A stretch of DNA of 64,000 bases from Furcasterigmium furcatum (taxonomy: Eukaryota; Ascomycota; Sordariomycetes; Glomerellales; Plectosphaerellaceae): NCBI GenBank assembly GCA_001599815.1, contig BCIA01000002.1, forward strand, positions 1,371,831 to 1,435,830. Direction: 5' to 3'. Positions 11,254-22,445 of the stretch are shown here, piece after piece. Both the position numbers and the translations under genes were made by a program. The number at the start of each line of letters is the position of its first letter. Position 1 is the stretch's first letter. The notes under the pieces were generated by a model. That model was not told where the DNA came from. It made no database searches and saw nothing but the letters and a program-made list of their open reading frames with translations.

Positions 11254-12761
11254 CTACATCAGCTGCGCGTTCTCGCATGCCTCGCCCTCGGCGCACCTCT
11301 GGTATAGCGACAGCCCTCCGTAGCCGCCGCACACCTGGCTCTCGTCGCCCATGCAGGGCATCTCGCAGACGCCCATGATGCCCCTGACGGGCGCGCGGTC
11401 CGCGGCGACGTCGTTGCCGCAGTAACACTCGCGCCGGTACTCCAGGCCCGCGTACTTGTACCCGTCGCAGAACTCGAGGCAGCGCTCAATGGTCATGTCG
11501 TCGTTGCGGTCGCTGGGGCCGTCGAGCGTGCGGGACCTGCCGTTGGCGTCCTTCGCGCAGCCGAGGTACTTGAACTCGTGCGAGCCGGTCATGTCCGTGT
11601 AGGGCCAGTCGGGCTCGGAGATGTGCGTCGGGGCGCCGCAGCCCGCGTGCTGACGGGCGTTGCCGGGGCCGTACTGCACGGGGTTGCAGCCGGGGAGCGT
11701 GTCGAGGGTGCCGAAGACCTGCTCGTCGACCTGGTTCGGGACGCGGCAGCTGTTCATGGTCTCGTCGTCGAAGAGGTCGAGGACCGTGCAGAGCTCGATG
11801 TCGCCGCTGCTGTCGGTGCAGTTGGTGATGGCCTCCTGGAGGATGCTGACGTTCCAGCCGTTCAGGAAGTCGCCGTGGAGACCGTAGCCGGTGGGATCGC
11901 TGTGGGAGCAGGTCAGCGGATCATGGACGGCAGATTCGGGATTCCGCGAGAACTCACCCTTGAGAGAAGACGAACGGCTGGGTGTCGTTGTTGTACCACC
12001 GGTCCTTGAAGTCATCGACCCTAAAGGTGACCTCGAAGAACAGGGTGCCAAATCGCTTGGGGTGGCTCGGGGGGCAGACGCCGTTGTCGACGAGGCTCGG
12101 GTAAGCCACATGGCTCTTGTGGTCTGGCGAGTCCAGGTTGACTCCGTCCCAGCACGAGGGGAACACGACCTGGGCGCGGAGACCGTTGGGGCAGTTGTGG
12201 TTGGGGAGGCCCGGGGTCTCAGGGCCGCCTCCGCCAAGGCAGGCATAGGAGATGGCCTTCTGTTCCAGAGTACCGTGGAAGCTTCGAAGGTGAGGGTTGC
12301 CCGCGAGCATCCGGAAGCCCTCTGGGAAGGCGACGAGACCGTTCTCGTACTCGATGTCGTCAGGATCAGACCGTTGGCTACAGGTGCAGTCAGTATCCCT
12401 TGCCACTTTCGAAGCAGAGCTCATCGTTGACTCACAGATAGTAGACGGCCATGCCGCCAACCTGAGGGACGGACTCGAACTTGCCGTCTTGTCGGTGGTA
12501 GTAGAGGTTCGGGATCCAGTAGTTGCTCAGATCCGCCTTGGCCCGGCAGGACGAGCAGGCCGAGTCGACGGCTCGGTCATAGTCCATGGTAAAGTTGAAG
12601 CCGCTTCCTCCCATGATCGTGTGGGCATGGCCTGAGAGCGCGCCTGGGTTAACGATGGGGTCTGCACGCTCGACTACGACCGGCCGAGCGCAAGGCAAGA
12701 CGAAGAAGGCGCTGGCCTGGCTGGCGAGTGCCAGGCCGCTGATGAGCGTCTGAAGCGACAT
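11254..12761 (-). CDS. Secreted DUF1996 + WSC domain protein
   Basis: Extracellular protein of unknown activity; DUF1996 proteins are abundant in fungal secretomes, and WSC is a Cys-rich carbohydrate-binding module. Exons 12761-12436, 12377-11958 and 11899-11254 give 463 aa. Signal peptide at about 1-18. DUF1996 spans roughly 30-310, with RADPIVNPG, SGHAHTIMGGS, SCRAKADLSNYW, YYHRQDG and CWDG (normally included in this family's conserved sites). The WSC domain lies at about 350-450 (LGCAKD, CLEFCDG, YAGLEYRRECYCG, GDESQVCGG, LSLYQRC) with the expected eight-cysteine pattern. The usual Ser/Thr-rich tail is missing; it ends 13 residues after the WSC domain. Convergent with the Tom6-like gene. 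Confidence 0.92.
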
Positions 12762-14672
12762 GATAGTGAGTCTCGTTCGGTTTGCTTGCTAAAGGGAGCT
12801 GAAGCTGATCGATGGTGAAGATGCGAGGTTGTTTGGTTCAAGTCTACTACTCCAGGACGGCTTCAGTCTATCCTTTTGTACTTTCCTGGCGCATCGCCAA
12901 CAGGAAGGCGGACCAGCTCGTGGAAGGAGGAGTGGTTTGCCAAACGCAACGACCCGGACAAGCTGCGGGAAAGGACGCCGTGATGCAGGTACGCGGACGA
13001 GGTTGACGAAGGGGTTCGGTTTGACTCGGGAGGCCAGATGCTTCATCTGAGACCCGGCATTCCAGACCCGGGGGAACCGGTAGCGAGGGTTGACGTCCAA
13101 GACAGCCGCTGCACCTCGGGATGATGCTGGCTCTTCATCTCATCACAGGCAGAACGAGATACAGGGGACAAACCAGGCTGCATACTCGACCTCCCTCTTT
13201 GACGTTCGCCTGCATACCGGTAGCCTGGCGATGCTACAGCGCCTCTTCACTCGCACGGAAATGGAAGCGGTACCGCGTCTGTGGTCTTCCTTGGCGCGTT
13301 TGCTTGCAAGGGGGAATTCGGAGCCCCGCGTCGCGGGTTAGTTGCATGTGTCAGATGGCCCGAGATGGATGTCTAGCACTGTTTGTCAAGAGGCTCTGCC
13401 TTTGTCGCGCTGCAGATGTCTCTTCGCATGCCACGAGGCCAGAGCGGGAAGTCCACGCGGCGATACACGCGAAGCTGGCCTTGGGGGCCTCGAACGCGCT
13501 CTGCAAGCACAAAGTTGGGCCTCGGCTGACACGGGGACGTTCTCAGCACAGCAGGGTCCATATCGTGAAGACTAGCATCTGGGAAGAGGGATCTCGATTC
13601 GTTAGGGGGCCTGTTGTCTCGGCTGGCTGCAGGCGCCCGCGAGCCGCCTGTTTCGAGGAGAGTGGTCCGAGAAATCCTCTTTGGGCCCTGGCAGTCACGA
13701 GTCAACCAGGAAGGTTCCTGGGGAAGAGAGAATCTGGATGGGCTCGGGATCAGGCGAGGTTGCACTAGGTAGTAAGAGTAGGGGTGGCCGAGACATGTCT
13801 AGGGTCTAGGGGAACGGGATGCCGGCGGCACTGACGTATTTCCTGGCAACGCGAGGCGGCGAGGCCAACGGATGCCCAGACGGCTGGGGTTGGGACTTCT
13901 GCGGAGGCTGCAGTCATCAAGAAGGCCCTTTGCAGTGTCTACGCCGTTTGCTCTGCGGACTGGATGTGGCGGGCTTGGGTATCCGTTGCCGCACCCGGCA
14001 GGTCGCCAACATGGCGAGACCGCGAACACATCTGCCGATATTACATGGGAAGATTAAGGCAGCTATGGAGAAAACCCCAATCTCAGGGGTTCCGGGCTTT
14101 ACCACGAATATCCTCCTATTCAAGTTCGGCCGGCCCAGTCCGGACTCAGCCGCACCTCAGTCGAAAGCCCATGGAGAGCTGCGCCGTCCACCTTTAGTAC
14201 CACGGTCTGGTTTCACTCCCATACTGATACTAACTTCCAAGAGGCAGGGACATTTACCTCCCAAAAGTCAGCATTGACCAGCAAGAGTTGACATCTTTGA
14301 ATAAGGGCTGGGTGAAGAATCACAGGTTTGGATGCTTGCCCGAGTCTGAGAGCCACATCCATCAGGACTTGAAGTAATGATATTTAGATAATAGAGTGTA
14401 ACAAACCGCCCTTACTAATAAAAGACGAGATTGACTTGTGGAAGTGTATAGGAGACTATGCTACTTAGATTTATCCACAGATTTGCCTATTAATGGACGT
14501 CAAAGGGTTAATTTGACAGCAGAGAATTGTTGATTGATCAATCTAACTATACTGCCCAGATGTGGCGAAGTGAGGCCCATCGAATATGTCCAACACGAAG
14601 TCGATGTTCCCAGCGGTGCGTCTCTCGACAGCATCAGGTACAGACAGATTCTTGCGGGCGGAGACGAGCCGC
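12762..14672. other. 1.9 kb intergenic region
   Basis: Between the start of the DUF1996-WSC gene and the stop of the MFS gene, both on the minus strand, so it holds one promoter and one 3' end. Open frames here (for example 13121-13768 +) show no domain. The last 250 bp (14280-14530) are AT-rich. No repeat pair or transposase remnant noticed. Confidence 0.4.
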
Positions 14673-16308
14673 CTACAGTCTCCACCGGAAGCCAGGGTGC
14701 TTCCAGTCCAGGTCTTCGACTTCCTTCTGCGTCAGGCCGGCCAGTTCTTCCTCTGCGTTTCGGAGGTCCCTCCTCTTGTTGTCCCTCTTCATCCAGAAGA
14801 GCTGCAGAGTGCTCAGGACGAGAATGATCCCAGCAGCAGCCAAGTTCAACCCGTTGCCGATGGGATAATGCGGCCCATCGAAGGGCAGGTATGACCACGC
14901 CGCGATGAGGCCGCCGACATTGCCGAACATGACATTCGTTCCAATGGCCGCGCTGCGCGCCGTGTCACTGATGACGTTGGCAGAGACCTGGGCGTTCGTG
15001 AGCGGCCCGAGGGCGAAGGACGACGAGGCGATGAGGAAGGTGGCCGCATAGCGAACGGACTGGTCCTTGGAGCCCAGGAACATGCTGAAGCCGGCCATGA
15101 CGGCGGGTGCCGAGAGAATACAGAAGATGTGGCGCCGATCTATCCTCCAGCTGATGAGCGGAAACAGGACGGTGAAGAACGCGCCCACGACGTATGGGGG
15201 AGCCGTCAGGAGCTGCTGTTGGACGGTGGTCTTGGAGCTGTAGATGCCCTTGATGATCGTGGGGGTGAAGAAGGCGAGGCCTTGGATTGTGATGTTGTTG
15301 AACAGGAAGAGACAAGCAGTTCCGAGGGTGACGGGACATGTCAGTCCCCGGATCAGCTTGGTCCTGTCGATCTTGTCGAGAACTTCGGTGGCGCCGAGAC
15401 GCTCAGACTTGACGCGGGCGATAGCCAGCTCCTTCTCTTCGGGGCTGAGCCATCGGGCAGTCTCGGGGCTCTCCGTGAGGAGGCCAAACGCGGCGAGAGC
15501 GAGAGCGATGGTGGCGATACCCTCGATGGCGAAAATCATGCGCCAGGAATGGAGACTGCCGAAGGAGTCGAGCGTCAGGATGGCCGAAGCCAACATGCCG
15601 CCGAAGGCTCCGGCCAGGGGCGACATGACAATATAGAGGGACAAGCGGAACGCCAGCTCGGCGCGACGATACCAGCGCGAGAGATAGTATGCGATGCCCG
15701 GCATCATGCCGGCCTCGAAGATGCCGAGGATGAAGCGCACACCGGCGGCTTGGGGAACCGTGTGGACGAAAGCCGTGCCCACGGATGCCACGCCGAACAA
15801 CAGCGTCGTCAGGGGGAGGAACCAGCCCGGTCCCATCCACTTGCACAGGATGGTGCAGGGGATTTCGAAGACGATGTAGGATATGTAGAAGGCCGTGATG
15901 CAAATGTTGTAGTCGTAGCCGCGCATGTTGAGGTCAACATCGAACCCGGCGATTTTGGCGTTTCCTTGGGACAGAGCGTTAGTCAAAGGAATAGCCAAGC
16001 CGTTTGGTGTTATCTCCAGACTTACCGATATTAGCACGATCGATGAAGCAGAAGAGGTACAGAAGAGCCACAATTGGCACAATGTACAAGTCTATCTTCA
16101 GCCGAAGCCGACGTTCGGCCGCTGGATCAAATACCCATTCCGCAGGGTTCTCGGCTCTGTATAGCAGTCAGTACCAGATGACCTCGGTGATTGGCGTCAG
16201 AAAAAGCTCGTACTTCTGGATCTCCTCATGGTTGTGGTTGGCATTTTCGTGAATGTTGTCTTCGTTGCCGCTTTCGGCCTCGTGGCGACGAGGGACGTCT
16301 TTCTCCAT
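14673..16308 (-). CDS. MFS transporter, anion:cation symporter (Dal5/Tna1-like) family
   Basis: Plasma-membrane H+ symporter of the ACS family, whose fungal members carry organic acids, vitamins and allantoate-like anions. Exons 16308-16214, 16156-16026 and 15964-14673 give 505 aa. After a hydrophilic N-terminus come 12 predicted membrane segments; family marks are LYLFCFIDRANIG in TM1, GYDYNICITAFYISYI in TM2, GPGWFLP, ARFILG-like VRFILGIFEAGMMPG in TM4, and YYLSRWYRRAEL in loop 4-5. The first intron (16157-16213, GTACGA donor, CTGAC branch) removes an in-frame TGA, which is why the first exon is easily missed. C-terminal tail is charged, with a DLDWKHPGFRWRL end typical of the family. Divergent from the AA3 dehydrogenase, so the two may be co-regulated. 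Substrate not determinable. Confidence 0.92.
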
Positions 16309-17173
16309 CGCGACACTTTGAGTCTAATATTTCCAACGACACGGGAGACAGGAGGAAATTAGCCGCGTGTAACCAGCTATGTTTGATAAGTCTCTGATAA
16401 AAGGCACACTGGACGATCAAGATGGGTGACCAGCACGCTGTTATTATACGAAACATAGCAAAGCCAGGCGTCCGGCCATCCTCGATTGACAAACCAACAA
16501 AGACAGCTGTGCACCCTGCACTCAGGTTTTCCAAGCACGAGTCTGTTGGTTGATGGACCAGCGATGCTGTACTCGCTGGCGGGGCGTGATGGATGGTTGA
16601 TCATGATTGGAGAGCCAAAGTAGCAACCTTCTCGCATGTCGGATATCGCATATCGGCCCAGTGCTGGGACCCACGTCCCTCCACATTTACTCTAACCCCC
16701 ATCCTTTGTAAGAGGCAGAGAAGCAACTTACCTTACCTGCACAGAGAGACTAAGCTCCTCAGATACCGGGGCTGTTGGGGATCTTCGAGGGGCCCGGGAG
16801 ACTCCCCCGCATGTCGGCTTGAGGCGTTTGTGGTCATGGCCGATATGCGAAGCTAAGCAGGTAGCTTTCCCCATCCAATGAACTAACACGGAACAAGGGA
16901 GCAAAACGTTGGGCATGACAGCCTCAAGAGAGCATCATGGAGGTGAGAAGGCGGATACGGAGACTCCGTGGGCATCGATCTGCTCGGCTTCAACGACTAC
17001 ATCTCGACTTGATTAAACCGGTCAACCCCCAGTCTTCTCTCTCGCTCAGGACACCACCTCACCAGAGCTCACTCTCTCATCGACAGAACTCACATACTTA
17101 CTCCTTGGTCACATCTTTCTTGGAAGCTCTTCTTTGACATTGGATACATTATACTGCCTCGGGTCGTCGCGCC
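16309..17173. promoter_or_regulatory. Bidirectional promoter, MFS transporter / AA3 dehydrogenase
   Basis: 865 bp between divergent starts. Contains the palindrome listed at 16957-16969. A C+T-rich run (about 17030-17140) precedes the dehydrogenase ATG. Confidence 0.55.
16957..16969. promoter_or_regulatory. Candidate Zn2Cys6 site, CGG-N5-CCG palindrome
   Basis: ACGGAGACTCCGT: six-base arms around one central base, containing CGG-N5-CCG; a further CGG lies at 16952-16954. It sits 205 bp upstream of the dehydrogenase ATG. Everted or inverted CGG triplets are the usual sites of Zn2Cys6 dimers, and such a regulator is encoded 2.8 kb downstream. Binding is inferred. Confidence 0.4.
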
Positions 17174-18859
17174 ATGTTCGCATATCACGCCTTGTGCCTG
17201 ACGGGCTTCGCCCTCGCCGTCAAGGGGGCGTTTGTCTCGGATCTCGGCGGCTCATATGATTGCATCGTCGCCGGCGGAGGTGCATCTGGGCTCATCGTCT
17301 CCGAAAGACTGGCCGAGACTGGCAAGTCGGTTCTGCTACTGGAACGGGGCGGCGTCTCGTTCTATGACACTGGCAACCGCGACACCGTCGACTGGAACGA
17401 CACGGTCACCGAGTATGACGTCCCAGCGCTGAGCTATCTCTTGCGAGACACCACGCTACCCGTCTACTGCAAGGACGTTGCCTCGCTCGCGGCCTGCATC
17501 CTCGGCGGCGATACCATGATCAACGGCTTGGCCTGGGTGCGGCCTCACTCTGCCGACTTCGACAAGTTCCCCGTCGGCTGGCAGTGGAAGGACGTGGTCT
17601 CCGCGGAGAACCGGTTCAACAAGCTGAACCCGGGCACCACTATCCCCTCCGAAGACGGGATCAACTACAACCCCGCTGCATACGAGGTCATCTCCGGCTT
17701 TCTCAAAGACAGGGGCTTCCAGTACGCCGATGTGCTAGCCGAGCCGGAGCGCAAGCACTGGACCTTCTCCAAGCCGGCGTGGGACGTCCACAACGGCCTT
17801 CGCGGCGGGCCCCTCAGGTCGTACTTCCCGGCGGCCCAGAAGTTCGACAACTTCCACGTCGCCCTGCACCGCAAGGTGGTCCGGGTCGTCCGTGACGGGT
17901 CCCACATCACGGGAGTCGAGGTCGAGATCGAGGGCGAGGGGAAGGGCAAGCCCAGGCGGGAGATTGTTTCGCTCAACAGGTCGGGCAAGGTGATCCTGAC
18001 GGCGGGCGCCCTCGCGACGCCTCGCATCCTGTGGAACAGCGGCATCGGACTCCCGGAGCAGATCAAGGTCGTCAAGAACGGGAACACCAACGTGAAATTG
18101 CCGCCGAGGAAGGACTGGATCACGCTGCCCGTGGGGACGCAGATGAAGGACCACCCCATCATCGAGATGCTGTTCCGAAGCACCCGGCGACCCATCCCCA
18201 ACCCGGAAGGGTACAACTACTCGACGCCGGCGCAGGCGGAGGTCGACGAGTTTGCCCGCGGCTCGGGAGTCCTGACGCAGTCGTACCAGTCCCTCAACTT
18301 CTGGATGCCGATCGAGTGCTCCGACGGGCGCACCCGCTACATCCAGGGATCCTCCAACAACCCCTCGGACGACATCATCAGCATCCGTCTCATCCTTGTC
18401 CACGGGCAGACGTCGTCGGGCCGCATGGGCATCGCGCCCAACGGCACGACCGTCCTGCTGGAGAAGCCGTGGCTGAAGGACGAGGGCGACAGGGAGGCCA
18501 TGGAGAAGGGGCTGGACATGCTGCTGGAGTGGGCGCGCCGGCCGGACACGCCGCTCATGGTCATCTCCAAGCCGGAGGACACGACGGCGGACATGACGGC
18601 CAGGGGCAGAGACTACCTCGGCAAGTTCAGGTCGGGGGCTCACTGGATGGGCGGCGCGACCATGGGCGTGGTCGTGGACACGGATCTCAAGGTGTACGGC
18701 ACGGAGAACCTCTTCGTGGCGGATGCCTCGTTCCACCCCGACCTGCCCATGGGCAACACGCAGGCCATGGTCATGCTGGCTGCCGAGAAGGCGGCCGAGA
18801 AGATCCTCGCGCTGGATGGGCTGGAGGTTTTGGAGCTGGCACACATCCCGACTCAGTGA
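17174..18859 (+). CDS. Secreted GMC flavodehydrogenase, AA3 (cellobiose-dehydrogenase-like)
   Basis: Extracellular FAD-dependent oxidoreductase of the GMC family, probably oxidising sugars or aryl alcohols and passing electrons to quinones, metals or LPMOs. Single exon, 561 aa. Signal peptide about 1-19. The ADP-binding loop is G34-G-G-A-S-G39 with the downstream E of LLLERGG; the flavin-attachment region includes GGDTMINGLAWVR. The catalytic pair reads H490 (GAHWMGG) and N528 (PMGNTQAM): His/Asn is the pair of the cellobiose dehydrogenase flavodomain, whereas most aryl-alcohol, glucose and methanol oxidases have His/His or His/Asn variants with different flanks. There is no N-terminal cytochrome domain and no CBM1. 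Divergent from the MFS gene. Confidence 0.9.
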   Translation: MFAYHALCLTGFALAVKGAFVSDLGGSYDCIVAGGGASGLIVSERLAETGKSVLLLERGGVSFYDTGNRDTVDWNDTVTEYDVPALSYLLRDTTLPVYCKDVASLAACILGGDTMINGLAWVRPHSADFDKFPVGWQWKDVVSAENRFNKLNPGTTIPSEDGINYNPAAYEVISGFLKDRGFQYADVLAEPERKHWTFSKPAWDVHNGLRGGPLRSYFPAAQKFDNFHVALHRKVVRVVRDGSHITGVEVEIEGEGKGKPRREIVSLNRSGKVILTAGALATPRILWNSGIGLPEQIKVVKNGNTNVKLPPRKDWITLPVGTQMKDHPIIEMLFRSTRRPIPNPEGYNYSTPAQAEVDEFARGSGVLTQSYQSLNFWMPIECSDGRTRYIQGSSNNPSDDIISIRLILVHGQTSSGRMGIAPNGTTVLLEKPWLKDEGDREAMEKGLDMLLEWARRPDTPLMVISKPEDTTADMTARGRDYLGKFRSGAHWMGGATMGVVVDTDLKVYGTENLFVADASFHPDLPMGNTQAMVMLAAEKAAEKILALDGLEVLELAHIPTQ

Positions 18860-19733
18860 AGAACTTGAAACTTGTTCGCTGTTCGTACTAGCAACTGCTG
18901 ATGGCTTCCCCCTGGGCTGCAGGGTGTAACTGCTGGCAGTCGAGGCGTTCGCGGGGAGAAACTAGAGATAGTAGAGAGTAGGTATGAATGTATAGGGATC
19001 ATGTCGTAGACCAGGCCAAAAAGGTGGATGTATCTACTACTTCTAGTACTCAAAACAGTGGCGGTCTCTGTAAAGGGGCTCTCCTACACGACAGATCATG
19101 ACCTCTCCTGAGGCAACTTGGAGCAGGTCAATTGTAAATCTTTATCAACCAATGGCACCCCGTGATGCTTGCATTTCTGGTAACTACCTACCTTACCTAC
19201 CTCGGTAGGATTCAGCCAGGGCCAGAAAATAATCCCCTCGTGCGACCATCTCACGGAGTAGACTTCCATTATCAAAATGTCCGGGCATCCGTGGATGCTT
19301 CCATGACTCGGGAGGCAACGTCGGAATAGCCAATGATTTCGCACCGAACCTCACTTAGCTGGGGGCTGGCCAGCCTAACAAGCGGCGAACATTTGGCGGC
19401 CCGGCTTTTTACTTAGCCCATCCATTAGTACTTTCAAGTTCATCAGGGGGTGGAATCCCCGCATGCTACCCAGCGTTCCCCCAGCCTACCCCGCCAACGG
19501 GCAGTAGTACTTAGGCACTATGGCGCTGGGGAAGTGCAAGGATTTCCTCGGCACCTCGTCGGCCTCCTGGGCACCGTCTCTTGTTTCCATTCTTTTCTCC
19601 TCCCCCAGTTCTGGTCCCAAGACTCTTGGTAGGGTGTTTCTCTCCATACCCGCACTTACACTAAGATTTCGTGATTCTCAACACGAACTCTCTGTGAGGC
19701 CACAAGCCCGCCAATCCTCCTTGCTTTCCTTCA
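18860..19733. promoter_or_regulatory. Upstream region of the Zn2Cys6 gene
   Basis: 874 bp between tandem genes. Contains a short run of CTACCTTACCTACC-type repeats near 19190. No gene seen. Confidence 0.4.
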
Positions 19734-22168
19734 ATGGACGGCCGTCCGTTCACGCCAACAGACCTCGGCATCATGACTCTCCGGTCCCGCGCCGGGTGTG
19801 CAAATTGCAAGAGGAGAAAGGTCCGTTGTGACGAACAAGTGCCCGCCTGTGGTCATTGCCGCCGCCTTGGCTTCGACTGCGAGTATCTCCGCCCCCTGCC
19901 TCGACGCCGAAGGGCCTCGAAGAAGACCGCCGCCGTCGACACGCAGGCCCAGACGAGCCGACAGGATGAACAATTCTGGAACGAATCGCAGGACCAAAAC
20001 CGGGGAATTACGGACGGAACAACTGCTCAAATAGGGCAACGAGAAGGAGGACAACAAGCTCTGCTCTCGCCTTCTCTCAGCATCATGTGCTCGTCTGCCA
20101 CGGCCGCCATCACGGACAACTCACCTGCTTCTGCTTCGACTGTTCAATCTCAATCCATTCAAGATCTTTCTCTGTGGTCCTTCGAGTCCCCCGGAAGCAA
20201 CCTGGAGTTATCGGCTCTCTTCAGTCAACCCACATACTCCCACGTCCTTGACTACGCCAGCAGCAACAGCAACCCCAACCCCTATAACGACCTGTTCTTC
20301 TCGGCCCTGGAGCTCCCCGATCCTCCAGGCGCAGGCAATCTTCCGCGTGAAGCAACTAGCCTCCCCGACTTTCACCAGGACTTCGGTTATCCTTCCGATA
20401 CGCGACGGGCAGATCATTTTGTCCTGCAGCCTCTGAACCCAGATGTCACATTTCAAGAATCAGACAGGCCGGCTTCCTCAACCACCACACCTCAGTCTCT
20501 TCGCCAAACCCCGACCTCCTCGAAATCCATGTCCTACTTCAGAAACCACATTCAGCCGACCCCGTCACTGTTGTCCATCACCGGCGCCAGCTGGCGCCAT
20601 CTCCAAAAGCACATGGCCGTCACGGCATCACGAAGTGAGCCGGTCAACCTTGCCCTGCAGGCTCTTGTCGAGCTCTCCGTGCAGCAGAGTCTTGATGGAG
20701 AAGGGTCCCACGCTGAAGACTACCCCCATGAAGCCTCAAGAGCCACGGTCCTCGATGCTCATGAGCGAGCCGTCCGCGCCATAGAAACGGCGCTTCTCGC
20801 CTCCGCGCCAGATTACAACTCGCTTCTCTGCGCCGTATTCCTTCTGGCATGGTTTCATGTAATGTTGACCCTATTGTCCGCGGCTTCTTCGGCATTCCTG
20901 ACCGACGTTAAATCTAGGTTGAGCACGATATCCAGCATGACTGCAATCCTCCCGTATTTCCCAGGCAGTTTGCTGAGGCGATTATCACCTCGAGGGCGTT
21001 GTGGACTGTGGAGTCCAAGGCTACCCTGGTGTTGATTCGCATGGTAGACGCAAAGGCCACTCACATGGGCGGCATCCAGCTTCTTACACCGGCGGCCTTT
21101 TCGACCGTTTCCCAGTGCGGCCTCGACGGAGTGGCCTGTGTAGGTGAAGATTCGGACACATCAGACGAGGAGGGCGACGATGAAATCGAGCACGAGCATG
21201 AAGCCGGATCTGCCTTTCGACGCACCCGTTACCATAGCAGCGCCTCCATGGCCCGGTCGTATGTGGACGGGAGCGCCGGTAAGTCTCTCACGCTGGGATC
21301 GCAGGAGTCATGGCACCGAGGACATCAACAGAGGCGGTGGCAACGCCGACTCTCGGATCACGCATCGCTTCTGCGGACGATCCAGTTGACTGTCTTCAAC
21401 ACGATCCTCCAGCCCGCTCTCAACTTCCACATCGTCTCTCAGACCTTCAGTCGCAAAATCGCCTCGCAAGACCGCCACCACCGCCGTCGCAACACCGTCG
21501 ACGACGAGTTCGAAGTTGTCACGGCATCTAAGGCTCTCGAAAACGAGCTGCGCGGTCTCTGGCAGCAGCGGCCCGGCGTCTTCGACCTCACCCTGTCCGA
21601 GCTGTCCACCACGCTCCACCCCCGCCTGGCGGCTGCCATCCTCGAGCTCTGCAGCGTGTACAAGGCGACGTTCTGGGCCCACTTCCTGCACATTCACCGG
21701 ACGGCATGGTGGACGCTCGACCTGTCGCCCGCGATGACAGGGGCCCGGGACGAGCTGTGGCAAACCCTGTACCAGAGCCTCCCGAGCGAGCCGCACGACG
21801 TCGGCACCTCCTCTGACGGCAGCGGCAGCGGACCGTCGCTCCACCCGGGCACCATGTGGCCCCTCTTCCTGCTGGGCTGCGAGGCCAAGGACCCCTTTCA
21901 GCAGGCATGGGCCGTGGCCCAGATGCGCATGATGGGAGAGCAACGCCGCTCGCTGTGGGTCGCCGACGCGAGAGAGTCGTCGAAGGACAGCAGCAACGAG
22001 CCGCCGCTGTTTCCGCGTCTCGGGCTGTCGTCAAAGGGCGCCAGGAACGCTAAGAGAGCGTCTCAGCTTTTGCAGGAGCTCATACACAGACAGAACATGA
22101 CGGGACGGCGTGTGACGGGAAAGGAACTCTCCTATGAGCTGTTTGGGTGCCATTTCTCCATCATCTAA
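19734..22168 (+). CDS. Zn2Cys6 transcription factor
   Basis: Nuclear fungal-specific regulator. Two exons, 19734-20858 and 20918-22168, give 791 aa; the intron (GTAATG donor, TCTAG acceptor) joins LLAWFH to VEHDIQHDCN in frame. The binuclear zinc cluster is at about residues 22-50 with spacing C-x2-C-x6-C-x6-C-x2-C-x6-C (CANCKRRKVRC, CGHCRRLGFDC), followed by a basic linker PRRRR. The rest resembles the large helical fungal-TF region (PF11951-like), with motifs such as HERAVRAIETAL, LLCAVFLLAWFH and LWTVESKATLVL. An acidic insert (SDTSDEEGDDEIEHEHE) lies near 445-465. A second Met at residue 14 could also serve as start. Lies tandem to the AA3 gene and convergent with the GH39-like gene, so a local regulator is plausible. 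Confidence 0.9.
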
Positions 22169-22445
22169 TTCAGGGCCTGGGAGGACACATTCGGGTTTGT
22201 CAACTATTCTACCCCTGGACCAAAACCTCGGAAACACTCTCGTGGCGGTATTGGGGACTAATCCAGTGAACTGGTTGGTGATGCTATTGTACGATATAGA
22301 GGCGCAATGTAGCCCATCTAGATGAGAAATGAATATCTTCCTCCCTGGGCGGGATGCATTCAGGGATGGATGCCTGGCCTTTAACCCCGTACTAATCCAC
22401 CTCTAGTTCCTAGCAATTTTGAAGAGATCATGTACGGCCACGTGC

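Noticed and set aside
13121..13768. 215-codon plus-strand frame
   Set aside because: Arg/Ser-rich chance frame in a spacer; no conserved block.
14280..14530. AT-rich stretch as a RIP-mutated transposon relic
   Set aside because: Too short and only mildly AT-rich, no repeat partner or coding remnant seen.
16309..17173. CreA-type SYGGRG sites in the bidirectional promoter
   Set aside because: At least three matches were seen, but about that number is expected by chance in 865 bp on both strands.
18031..18891. 286-codon plus-strand frame and a 369-codon minus-strand frame over the AA3 gene
   Set aside because: Shadows of the GC-rich coding sequence; no domain in either.
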